Origin: Nitrospira sp.
GTDB taxonomy: Bacteria > Nitrospirota > Nitrospiria > Nitrospirales > Nitrospiraceae
DNA length: 64,000 nt
NCBI GenBank assembly: GCA_024760545.1
Contig: CP060501.1
Coordinates: 1,525,501 to 1,589,500 of the forward strand
Direction: 5' to 3'
Shown: positions 44,011 through 51,698 of the stretch, one piece after another
How positions within the stretch are numbered: position 1 is the first letter of the stretch
Layout of the letters: each line of letters opens with the position of its first letter
The notes under the pieces: generated by a model
Databases searched by the model: none
Told to the model about the DNA's origin: nothing
What the model saw: the letters and a program-made list of their open reading frames with translations, nothing else
Program-made: the position numbers and the translations under genes

Positions 44011-44973
44011 GTGAATACGACCGCACGCAAGAATGGAACACTCCTCTTGGCGACCGACTTTTCGAAGCCGGGGAAACTGGTATTTCCGTATGCTCTTAAA
44101 CTTGCACTGGCGTTGAATCTCCGTCTCATGGTCCTGCATGTCGTGAAAGCCCCTCCCGGCTTCGAGCATTGGTCTCCGGCCGCGCGCCGCTCCCTTCATT
44201 CCTTGAAGACCAAGGCTCTGCTTGAACTGGGCCGGATAGTTCGCCTTGCCCACGAGAACAGCCTCATGGCCGATCACAGACTGCTGGTGGGCATTCCTGT
44301 GGATTCCATCCTGGAAGTTGCGCATAGCTCTCACGTTGTCCTTATCGCCATGGGAACTCAAGGTAAGACCGGCTGGGATCGGCTTCGGCTAGGCAGCGTT
44401 GCGGAGAGCACCTTGCGCCGGACGCTCTGCGCCGTTCTTACGGTCAGCGCATCTGTTACGCACCATACCCCTGTCAATCCACACCGGCTGAGGATATCTC
44501 GCCTTCTAGTAGCAACGGACTTTTCTGCTTCTTCGAAGGCCGCGCTTCGGACCGCCGTCGTGCTGGCAAAACGGCTAACCGCGCGGGTGGTGCTGGTCCA
44601 TGCCACCGAGCCATCAGCCTCCTCGCAATCTGACACTCTTCGCGTCGATGAACTCTCGCGGAGGCGCTGTGACGAACAGCTCCAGAAGATCATAGCGGCG
44701 TCCCGAGCAGATGAGGTCATCGCCGATAAGGTCGTGATCACGGGAAGTCCGGTTGAGGTCATTCTTGACCAGGCAAAACACCAGAAAACCGATCTCATCC
44801 TCGTTGGAACCCATGGCCGTCGCGGCATGAAGCGACTCATGCTCGGCAGTGTTGCCGAAGCTGTGGTTCGAAGAGCCGCGTGCCCGGTCTTTACTGTGAA
44901 GGCTCAAGTGAGAAACCCGTTTGACATCACGAACGGTGCGAGGCGCTCCTCTCCGCGCAACCGTACCCGTTAA
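44011..44973 (+). CDS. Tandem universal stress protein
   Basis: A 320-residue protein made of two Usp domains (about residues 8-150 and 165-305). Each has the nucleotide-binding pattern; the second shows GTHGRRGMKRLMLGSVAEAV and the first GTQGKTGWDRLRLGSVAEST, in parts. Tandem-domain Usp proteins are common in bacteria under starvation or envelope stress and often bind ATP. The GTG start follows GGAG. The 52-bp leader element sits directly upstream and is shared with the CPA2 antiporter gene, so the two may be co-regulated. Confidence 0.93.
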   Translation: MNTTARKNGTLLLATDFSKPGKLVFPYALKLALALNLRLMVLHVVKAPPGFEHWSPAARRSLHSLKTKALLELGRIVRLAHENSLMADHRLLVGIPVDSILEVAHSSHVVLIAMGTQGKTGWDRLRLGSVAESTLRRTLCAVLTVSASVTHHTPVNPHRLRISRLLVATDFSASSKAALRTAVVLAKRLTARVVLVHATEPSASSQSDTLRVDELSRRRCDEQLQKIIAASRADEVIADKVVITGSPVEVILDQAKHQKTDLILVGTHGRRGMKRLMLGSVAEAVVRRAACPVFTVKAQVRNPFDITNGARRSSPRNRTR

Positions 44974-45261
44974 TACGCTTCGGCTTTCAGAGAATCGAAA
45001 TATCACCGGCGATACAACGTCAATCAGTTACACAACCGCGCCGCCCCCATTGAGGTGGCTCTTTTCAGGACATTCAAGAACTTAAGAGGTTATGGTCAGT
45101 ACCAACGAAGCGCGGGCGGACCTATAACAGGGACCACATTGGGCATGCTCTCGCTTGATCTTACCTCCTCGTATTCGTTATAAGGGACTGCCGATGCTTT
45201 CAGGCCGTTAAGCTGACCTGGCATTTTATTCAGTACAGAGCCTTATCTGAAAGGAGATCGC

Positions 45262-45795
45262 ATGCGAGTCGTTCTGCACTTCATTTTCGTATTAGGTATA
45301 GGTGTGTCCGCATTTCTAATCAACGCTTCTTCAGCATATGCCAAGACCGTTGAGTCAGGTGACTCCAGTTCGAGTTGGAACGGAACCGGCGAGTTCTTGG
45401 AACTTGGAAACGGAGAACAGGTCGTCAATGGAATTGTAAAAGGGGTGTTGATCTCCCGTCATAAGGACGGGGGCAAGCTGATTGTCCATTCATCCAAACT
45501 GACCTGTCCGGTGCGTGTGAATCTTAATAGAAGCAAGGATTATCAGGCGATAGAAGGCCTCTGCACGATCGTGGCGCATGAAGGCAAGGACGTCGGATAT
45601 GCCCACTGGAAGTGCACTGGAAATTTAAAAGAATGTGTGGGCGATTTCACGTTTACGGGCGGTTCCGGTGGATTCACCGGAATGTCAGGAACAACCCCTT
45701 TCCAGACCAGCATTGTTTTTGAGCTGCAGGAAGGGAAAAGCGGTCAAGCGATCGGGTATGCGGTCTGGCCGAATCTGACATATACATTGCCCTAG
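45262..45795 (+). CDS. Uncharacterised secreted protein
   Basis: A 177-residue protein with a clear signal peptide (hydrophobic core residues 5-25, cleavage near AYA-KT). The mature part is glycine- and serine-rich with paired cysteines (LTCPV, EGLCTIV, WKCTG, KECVG), which may form two disulfides, and predicted beta-strands. GAAAGGAG precedes the ATG. I do not recognise the family. No neighbour gives context: the divergent or convergent genes on both sides are regulators or stress proteins. Confidence 0.75.
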   Translation: MRVVLHFIFVLGIGVSAFLINASSAYAKTVESGDSSSSWNGTGEFLELGNGEQVVNGIVKGVLISRHKDGGKLIVHSSKLTCPVRVNLNRSKDYQAIEGLCTIVAHEGKDVGYAHWKCTGNLKECVGDFTFTGGSGGFTGMSGTTPFQTSIVFELQEGKSGQAIGYAVWPNLTYTLP

Positions 45796-45836
45796 GTAAC
45801 CATCTCCTGTTTACTCGCCTTTCGGTCATTGTTACG

Positions 45837-45870
45837 GGAGGAGCTTCCATTGAACGATGGGAGCTCCTCC
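45837..45870. terminator. Strong hairpin after the secreted protein gene
   Basis: The arms GGAGGAGCTTCCA (45837-45849) and TGGGAGCTCCTCC (45858-45870) pair over 13 bases with one G-U, and are 42 bases after the stop at 45795. There is no T run after the hairpin, so its efficiency as a terminator is uncertain; it could protect the 3' end of the transcript. Confidence 0.5.
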
Positions 45871-46152
45871 TACAAAACTCCGACTTTACCCGTATAGCTG
45901 TTTGATCAGTAACCCTACCTGGTTTCTCTCCCGACAGAAATCCTCACCCAAACCACCCCACATTCTTTCATCCTCTTTTCGAGCCTCTTCTCATCATTAA
46001 ACCTTTCACGCGGTGAGAATCGAGCGCATGCTGATGACTTCGGGGTGGACTACGATGAACCCTCATTTCAGGTGATGTGAGAAATCGGGGACAGCTCAGG
46101 CTGCCCCTTAGCTTGAGCCAACGAAAGGTCGGTACAGACAGGAACCATTTCG

Positions 46153-46521
46153 TCACGCTGTGGACAACAGTGATTCAATCCGCTGCAGTAGGCCCTGCGC
46201 GCTGAAGGGTTTGACAATGATATCGTGGGCACCGAAAACCTTTGCCGTTCGACATACATCGAACCCGTTGATTGGGTTGCCGGAAAGTACCAGAATTTTG
46301 GCGGGCTTGGCACACAACCGGAGATGCAACAGGACTTCCAGGCCATCCACATTGGGCATAAAGATGTCCAGCAGGATCAGCACAGGCTCAGCCCGTTCGA
46401 GGTAGGCCAATGCTTCCTTTCCATCGCCGGCTTCCTCGACCTGGTAGCCCTTGGACTCAAGAATCCGGCGTACCCAGACTCGAATCTGATGGTCGTCATC
46501 GACAACAAGAATCGTGGGCAT
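46153..46521 (-). CDS. Single-domain response regulator
   Basis: A 122-residue receiver with acidic pocket ILVVDDD, phospho-acceptor Asp52 (LLDIFMP), Ser in VLSGNPI and Lys in VKPFSA. The frame is open up to 46620, and a 33-residue N-terminal extension is possible; the ATG at 46521 has GAGG seven bases upstream and starts the canonical fold, so it is preferred. It is downstream of the hybrid kinase on the same strand (160-base gap), suggesting it as a partner. Confidence 0.88.
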   Translation of the reverse strand: MPTILVVDDDHQIRVWVRRILESKGYQVEEAGDGKEALAYLERAEPVLILLDIFMPNVDGLEVLLHLRLCAKPAKILVLSGNPINGFDVCRTAKVFGAHDIIVKPFSAQGLLQRIESLLSTA

Positions 46522-46682
46522 AAGATCCTCGAACCCAACGAAGAAATCTCGTCGCGTATCGAATTCATCGAGAATTTCCCGGACTTTGCGGAGCAGGACG
46601 TCCGGGATATGTGGCTTCATAAATGGGGCAAACCTCTTGAGTTGGACTCTCTATCGCTTCAGACTCGTCGGGAATGGTCGCT

Positions 46683-48665
46683 TTAACCCAGAATCGCTCG
46701 AACCTTGTTTGCCAGCGAATGGACCGTGAACGGCTTCTGCACAAATTCGCTACCAGGATCCATAAAGCCCTGCGCCGTCACGTAGTCCTCCGAGTAACCA
46801 GACATGAAGATCACTCTTAATCCTGGACGCAACCGCAGCATTTCCCGGGCAAACTCCCTCCCGTTCATCATCGGCATGACCACATCGCTCACGAGAAGTT
46901 GGATCGGGTCTTCGGCAATCCTGACTAGTGCCAGCGCCTCAATCTGACTCCTCGCCTCCAGGACCAGGTACCCCAGGGACTTCAGAATCTCGACGGCGAC
47001 CAAGCGTACGTTGGCATCGTTCTCGACAACAAGGATCGTCTCGGTGCCTCGCTCGGCTGTCAGGGGGGCAAGGGGAACACTCCCCGTCCCATTCTTGTCC
47101 CCGTCCTGGGAAGCGCAAGGAAAGTAAATCCGAAACGTGGTGCCTTGCCCCGGCTCACTATAGACCCAGATGCTGCCTCCGCTTTGCTTGACACTCCCAT
47201 AGACCGTGGCCAGTCCCAAGCCGGTTCCTCGGTCGCCCTTCGTGGTAAAGAAGGGCTCGAAGATGCGGGATTTGGTCTGCTCGTCCATGCCGCACCCGGT
47301 ATCAGTCACCGCAAGCATCACATAGCGTCCGGGCGATACCGCAACGTGCGAGCGGGCATACAGTTCGTCCAACTCGACCTCACCCGTCTCGATCGTGACA
47401 GTGCCGGTGCGGCCTATGGCGTCACGCGCGTTGATCACAAGATTCAAGAGCACCTGCTGGACCTGACAAGGATCGGCGAAAATCGCACTCAATGAAGGAG
47501 TTAACCGTGGCGACAACTGAACACCGGTTCCGAGCAAACGCTGCAGCAGGTCATTTGCTTTGCTGATCACCGAGTTCAGATCCAGCACCTGCGGGCGGTG
47601 TTCCTGTCTGCGGCTGAACGCCAACAGTTGCTGCGTTAAGGCGAGAGCATGCTCGCCCGCCTTGCGTATCTGCTTGACATGACCGTAGAGCTGATCCTCT
47701 GTTGAGAGTTGACTTTCGATTAACTGGCTGTAACCCAAAATAGCCGTGAGGACGTTGTTAAAATCGTGCGCGATGCCGCCGGCCAACCGGCCTAGAGATT
47801 CGATCTTCTGGGCTTGCAGGAGCTGCGATTCCAGCAGCTTGCGATCGGTGATATCGCTCAACGACCCGGCCATGCGGGAGGCGCGTCCGGACTCATCCCA
47901 GATCGCAATCCCACGGGCCCGGAACCATCGGACTTCTCCCTGTTTGGTGCGCAACCGATATTCGATGTCGTAACGAACCGTTCGACGCTCAAGGTAGGCC
48001 GTGATTGCGGCGAAGACTCGCGCCCGATCGTCCGCATGCAACAGCGTATCCCAACTCGCGAGCACGTGGGGCCACTCATGTTCGGCGTACCCGAGCATCT
48101 CTTTCAGGTGTGTGGAATACCACACCGGCTGAGCCGGATTATGCCAGGGCGTTCCCGGCAAGAAGGTGACGTCCCAGAGGCCGTCGGACGAGCCGGAGAC
48201 GGCGAGATGGAATCGCTCCATCGTCTCGCGCAGCCGTTCCATGGTCTGCCGAAGGATCGCCTCGCTTTCCTTATGGGTGAGGACCACGGCGCGAAGCGCT
48301 TGAAACTGCTCACTCAAGCCCCGTAGGATCGGCCGGAGTTGATCGAGGCCGTGCACCTTATCAATGAACAATTCAGCCCCTGCCGTGAGGCAGGCTTCGC
48401 GGTGTTCCTGATCCACATGATTCGTCAGGATGATCGTGATCGGCGCGGGCTTCTTGCCTTTGACGCGCCGGAGCACCTCGATCCCTGTTTTCTCCGGCAC
48501 GTTGATGTCGAGGATCGCGACATTGGGGCATTCTCTCTCGATGAGGGCAAGCACTTCTTGCCCTTTGTCTGCCGTCCCAACGACTTCGACGCCCGGGACA
48601 TCCTGTAAGATCGTATACAACTTGCGGCGCACGATCGCCTCGCCATCCGCAATGAGCACTTTCAT
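46683..48665 (-). CDS. Hybrid histidine kinase (receiver-PAS-kinase-receiver)
   Basis: A 660-residue soluble hybrid kinase. The N-terminal receiver has acceptor Asp53 (ILDINVP), but its acidic pocket is MKVLIADGEA, with one of the usual two acids replaced by Gly. A PAS domain (about 145-275), a dimerisation domain (GIAHDFNNVLTAI) and an ATPase (DTGCGMDE, GTGLGL) follow. The C-terminal receiver has Asp in LLVSDVVMP. The ATG at 48665 follows GAGG; a GTG 15 bases upstream is in frame. A phosphorelay to the receiver gene downstream is likely. Confidence 0.93.
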   Translation of the reverse strand: MKVLIADGEAIVRRKLYTILQDVPGVEVVGTADKGQEVLALIERECPNVAILDINVPEKTGIEVLRRVKGKKPAPITIILTNHVDQEHREACLTAGAELFIDKVHGLDQLRPILRGLSEQFQALRAVVLTHKESEAILRQTMERLRETMERFHLAVSGSSDGLWDVTFLPGTPWHNPAQPVWYSTHLKEMLGYAEHEWPHVLASWDTLLHADDRARVFAAITAYLERRTVRYDIEYRLRTKQGEVRWFRARGIAIWDESGRASRMAGSLSDITDRKLLESQLLQAQKIESLGRLAGGIAHDFNNVLTAILGYSQLIESQLSTEDQLYGHVKQIRKAGEHALALTQQLLAFSRRQEHRPQVLDLNSVISKANDLLQRLLGTGVQLSPRLTPSLSAIFADPCQVQQVLLNLVINARDAIGRTGTVTIETGEVELDELYARSHVAVSPGRYVMLAVTDTGCGMDEQTKSRIFEPFFTTKGDRGTGLGLATVYGSVKQSGGSIWVYSEPGQGTTFRIYFPCASQDGDKNGTGSVPLAPLTAERGTETILVVENDANVRLVAVEILKSLGYLVLEARSQIEALALVRIAEDPIQLLVSDVVMPMMNGREFAREMLRLRPGLRVIFMSGYSEDYVTAQGFMDPGSEFVQKPFTVHSLANKVRAILG

Positions 48666-48829
48666 GACTTGCCTCTTCACAGTTTAGTTGTAGACAAGCA
48701 TCGCCTAGTTTCAACATGCATGGGACCTGCACGAGCGTCTATCGGCAAAAATTGGAATTTCCTGTCGGAAAATCGTTGGCGAGTGTCGAAGAATTCCCGA
48801 AGATCACGTGTGACGGCATGAGGACAGCC

Positions 48830-48949
48830 TCAAGAACCATCAGGTGGCGATCCAGAGCGGAAGTGAGCGTGGACTGCAGGCAGCTCCGCGACCAGCATCC
48901 TGACCCGCTCGCGAAATATGACGGCATCGCCGGCAATAACGATCTTCAT
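48830..48949 (-). pseudogene. Truncated response-regulator remnant
   Basis: A GGAGGACTCTGC ribosome site precedes an ATG at 48949 that opens a 39-codon frame beginning MKIVIAGDAVIFRERVRMLV, followed by AELPAV. This matches the start of receiver domains (strand 1, acidic pocket, helix 1), with Gly replacing an acidic residue. The frame then stops at 48832, before any phospho-acceptor Asp. No continuation of the receiver is seen downstream in other frames, so it looks like a decayed or truncated regulator gene. A short functional peptide cannot be excluded. Confidence 0.5.
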
Positions 48950-49131
48950 GCAGAGTCCTCCGGGGCGAGACCGCTCCGCTCCCGAACCACCGGTAATCCT
49001 ACCGATTCGATGTGAGCACAGTCCGTCGTAAGAGCCCTGAATTTATTCTCATAGTTTTTACGGCCGACTGCCGAATGGAGCCACAGCACCGTGGCAGGGC
49101 GACTGATGAATGGACCAGGAAGGAGGAGCGT

Positions 49132-49764
49132 TCACTGGACGAGATGATGACGAAGGGCGTAGCGAATCAGTTCGGCGGTCGTTCGGAGCTTGAGTTTTTC
49201 GAGCAACCGAGATCGGTACGTGCCGACCGTCGAGACGCTGAGGCACAGTTGATCGGCGGTTTCCGTGAGGGTCTTGCCCTTGGCTATGAGGCAAAGGACC
49301 GCCAGTTCACGATCCGACAGCGTCTGATGCAGCAAGGTGGGAGCTTCGTGTGCGAAACTTTCGGCCAGCGCTTCAGCCAAAGAGACCGTGACGTACCTGC
49401 CTCCCTGCATCGCTTTTTTCAGCGCGGCCAACAACTCGTCCGGCGCGCTGTCCTTCGTCAAATATGCCTTTGCGCCGGCCCTGAAGGCGCGAACGGCATA
49501 CTCCGTCTCCGTGTGAAAGCTGAGTATCACGACTGGTACGTCAGGCCGTCGGGCCTTCAGTTCCTTGAGAACATCCAAGCCGTTCATGTCCGGTAGATCA
49601 ACGTCCAAGACCACCGCGCTCCAGAGATCATCCTTCACGGTGTCCAGCACCCCACGTCCCGATCCGGTTTCTGCGACAACCATCTGCTCGAAACCCTCAG
49701 CGATAATCTGCCTCCACCCTTGTCGGACGATGGCATGGTCATCGGCGATCATGACCCTCAGCAT
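49132..49764 (-). CDS. NarL/LuxR-family response regulator
   Basis: A 210-residue DNA-binding regulator. The receiver has acceptor Asp54 (VVLDVDLP), acidic pocket VMIADDH and Lys in LTKDSA. The LuxR-type helix-turn-helix lies near residues 145-205 (SDRELAVLCLIAKG, LSVSTVGTYRSRLLEKL). It starts 42 bases after the upstream kinase gene and forms a NarX/NarL-like pair with it. The target promoters are unknown. Confidence 0.94.
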   Translation of the reverse strand: MLRVMIADDHAIVRQGWRQIIAEGFEQMVVAETGSGRGVLDTVKDDLWSAVVLDVDLPDMNGLDVLKELKARRPDVPVVILSFHTETEYAVRAFRAGAKAYLTKDSAPDELLAALKKAMQGGRYVTVSLAEALAESFAHEAPTLLHQTLSDRELAVLCLIAKGKTLTETADQLCLSVSTVGTYRSRLLEKLKLRTTAELIRYALRHHLVQ

Positions 49765-49806
49765 GGTCGGGCCTCCAGCCTCCTCGGCTCGGAATGATTC
49801 GCGGCA

Positions 49807-50943
49807 TTACCCTTGTTGTGGCATGGGGACACGCACGCTCGCGGACGTCCCGCGATGAGGGACGCCCTTCATCGTGAGTTCACCCTTGATCGAGACCAGT
49901 CGTTCACGAATGCCGTGCAACCCGAAGGACATCGCCTTAGCCATATCCTCCTCCATAATCCCTCGCCCATCGTCGTTGATGGTCATCACGAGCGCGCCGC
50001 TTTCCTCCTGAAGACAGACCTGCACGCGCTGCGCGTTCGCATGGCGGATGACGTTGGTCAGAAGCTCCTGGGCGATACGGAAAAGCGCCGTGGCATGGGA
50101 ATCCTTGATTTGCATTTGCGCCACATCGGGACCTGTCAGTAGCGTGCATTCCAGTCCCGTCCGTTCCTGAAAGTCTCGGGTTTGCCACCCCAGAGCAGCG
50201 ACCAATCCAAAATCGTCCAGCAGGCTGGGGCGCAGGGACATGGCGATGCGTCTGGTGGAGTTCGTCAGCGCGTTCACCAGCTTCATCATGGATTTCAATC
50301 TGCATGCGATCTCGCCTGCTTGCGCTCCGCCCTCTGCTTCGCTGTCCTTGCAACTCAGCCAGATCAGGTCCAAATGGAGGGCCGTGACCAACTGTCCTAA
50401 TTCGCTGTGCAGTTCCCGTGCGATCCGTTTGCGCTCCGCTTCCTGTGAGGCTTCCAATTGACGTATCAACTCCCTGAGTTGTTGATACGTCCGCTGAAGT
50501 TCTCCCTCAACCCTGTTGCGCTCGGTCACGTCCACGTCCATGCGTACGAAGCATGGCGCACCGTCGGGACTTGAAATGCCGAACGTCGTCGAAAGACAGA
50601 CGCCAGGGCTGCCGTCGCGGTGATGGAAGCTCGATTCTGTAGGCCCAAACGACCGGCCGGTCATCCGAATTTCTTCCAGAAACCTGACAAATACGGCGGT
50701 GTCCTCGGGCGTGAGGAAGAGTTGATCCAACGTCTTGCCGAGCGCCTCCTCGCTTTTCCAGCCGAACATGGTCTCGGAGGCGCGATTCCAATACAGTACG
50801 CGACCGTTGTTGTCATACCACTGCACGGCGACATAGGGGGTGTTTTCAACGGTGGCGCGGATGCGTTCTTCGCTCACCCGCAGCGCTGACTCAGTCCGCT
50901 TGCACATGGTGATCTCGCGAATAATCCCCAGGCCGTCGACCAT
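49807..50943 (-). CDS. NarX-like sensor histidine kinase (PAS and HisKA_3), apparently 5'-interrupted
   Basis: A 378-residue kinase frame. A PAS domain (about residues 25-142) is followed by the HisKA_3 dimerisation domain with His179 in ARELHSELGQ and an ATPase domain ending in RVPMPQQG. The start at 50943 is abrupt: it begins in the helix that usually links a preceding sensor to PAS (IIREITMCKRTESALRVSEERI, in parts). An open frame starting at 51155 contains membrane helices and meets this frame near 50945 one base out of register. The gene is therefore probably longer and interrupted, or a sequencing error exists there. Confidence 0.85.
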   Translation of the reverse strand: MVDGLGIIREITMCKRTESALRVSEERIRATVENTPYVAVQWYDNNGRVLYWNRASETMFGWKSEEALGKTLDQLFLTPEDTAVFVRFLEEIRMTGRSFGPTESSFHHRDGSPGVCLSTTFGISSPDGAPCFVRMDVDVTERNRVEGELQRTYQQLRELIRQLEASQEAERKRIARELHSELGQLVTALHLDLIWLSCKDSEAEGGAQAGEIACRLKSMMKLVNALTNSTRRIAMSLRPSLLDDFGLVAALGWQTRDFQERTGLECTLLTGPDVAQMQIKDSHATALFRIAQELLTNVIRHANAQRVQVCLQEESGALVMTINDDGRGIMEEDMAKAMSFGLHGIRERLVSIKGELTMKGVPHRGTSASVRVPMPQQG

Positions 50944-51155
50944 TCATCTGAATTGAGCAGCAGGAGGCACACAGAGAACATGCCGACCAGCCACGTCCAT
51001 CGCTGCCTGAGGGAATAGTGTGTATACAGGCTGACAAAGGCATAGACCAGGCCAACGATTCTGAACAGGGCGCTGCAACACAGAAAGATACCGGCAAAGA
51101 CCCAGAGCGACGGAAGGACCAATATGAGAGGTGATGAGAGAGAAGCGATACTCAT
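50874..51155 (-). pseudogene. Membrane-spanning N-terminal segment of the downstream kinase, out of frame
   Basis: The frame from ATG 51155 encodes at least two membrane helices in its first 70 residues (LILVLPSLWVFAGIFLCCSA and WTWLVGMFSVCLLLLN). It reaches LLLLNSDEW at about 50940, where the kinase frame takes over one base off. The remaining 23 codons are unlike any protein. I infer one original gene: membrane sensor plus PAS kinase, now split by a one-base indel. Separate expression of a short membrane protein is the alternative. Confidence 0.5.
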
Positions 51156-51181
51156 CGGATCGGCGTTCTCCCCACGCGTGG

Positions 51182-51195
51182 AATTCTACACTCGG
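51182..51195. repeat. 14-bp direct repeat, copy 1
   Basis: AATTCTACACTCGG, identical to 51342-51355 and 160 bases from it. It is upstream of the kinase gene; on the minus strand it reads CCGAGTGTAGAATT. Confidence 0.6.
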
Positions 51196-51341
51196 CGCTT
51201 CTTCGGCGCAGGCGGGCTGGCGGTTAATATCGTGAAATGAGGGACCGCGCCCGATGAGACTGCGCTCGCGACCATCCAAGGGCTTGCGTCAGAGCGGAAT
51301 TCATGTTCATGGCCAGTCGGATCGGGAGCAAGTATAGCCTA

Positions 51342-51355
51342 AATTCTACACTCGG
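51342..51355. repeat. 14-bp direct repeat, copy 2
   Basis: Identical to 51182-51195. The pair could be binding sites for a regulator of the minus-strand two-component genes. Confidence 0.6.
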
Positions 51356-51568
51356 GAAAGTGTCTTAGGGCTCACTGCCGTGATAAGGCATGCGGCTTCG
51401 GATGGCATGCGACCTTAGCCCGGACCGGCTCAGTTACGTGTGAGAGCTGATCTTGTCCAACTGGACGCCATCGCATAAGGATCTCCTCAGGGCCCGTCGG
51501 CTATGAAGGACTCACAAGGGGTCTGATCTCTTAGTTTGGACCCATGCGAGAACTATTAGGCAAGACCA

Positions 51569-51620
51569 CGATTGATTCATGAAGAGGCGACATTCTTCAC
51601 CTCGTCTATGGTATTTTCGT
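51569..51620 (+). promoter_or_regulatory. 52-bp leader element, copy 2 (upstream of the CPA2 antiporter)
   Basis: Matches 43928-43979 at 47 of 52 positions. It ends 78 bases before the GTG start of the antiporter gene. The differences cluster in the centre, while the first 22 and last 16 bases are almost unchanged. Confidence 0.65.
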
Positions 51621-51698
51621 TCCCCGGTCATGTGACCATCGCCGCCAATCGGCCATGGCCGGTCAATGTGCGGATAGAGTTCGCTGAAGAGGTATGAC

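Larger units (their letters stand above)
51156..51698. other. Long intergenic region with direct repeats and the second leader element
   Basis: About 540 bases between the divergent kinase and antiporter genes. It holds no plausible gene. Two 14-bp direct repeats (51182-51195 and 51342-51355) and the 52-bp element (51569-51620) lie here. The rest shows no obvious structure. Confidence 0.6.

Noticed and set aside
45219-45234. Second sigma-54-like promoter (TGGCAT) before the secreted protein gene
   Set aside because: The -12 GC is replaced by AG at the required spacing, so it fails the core rule.
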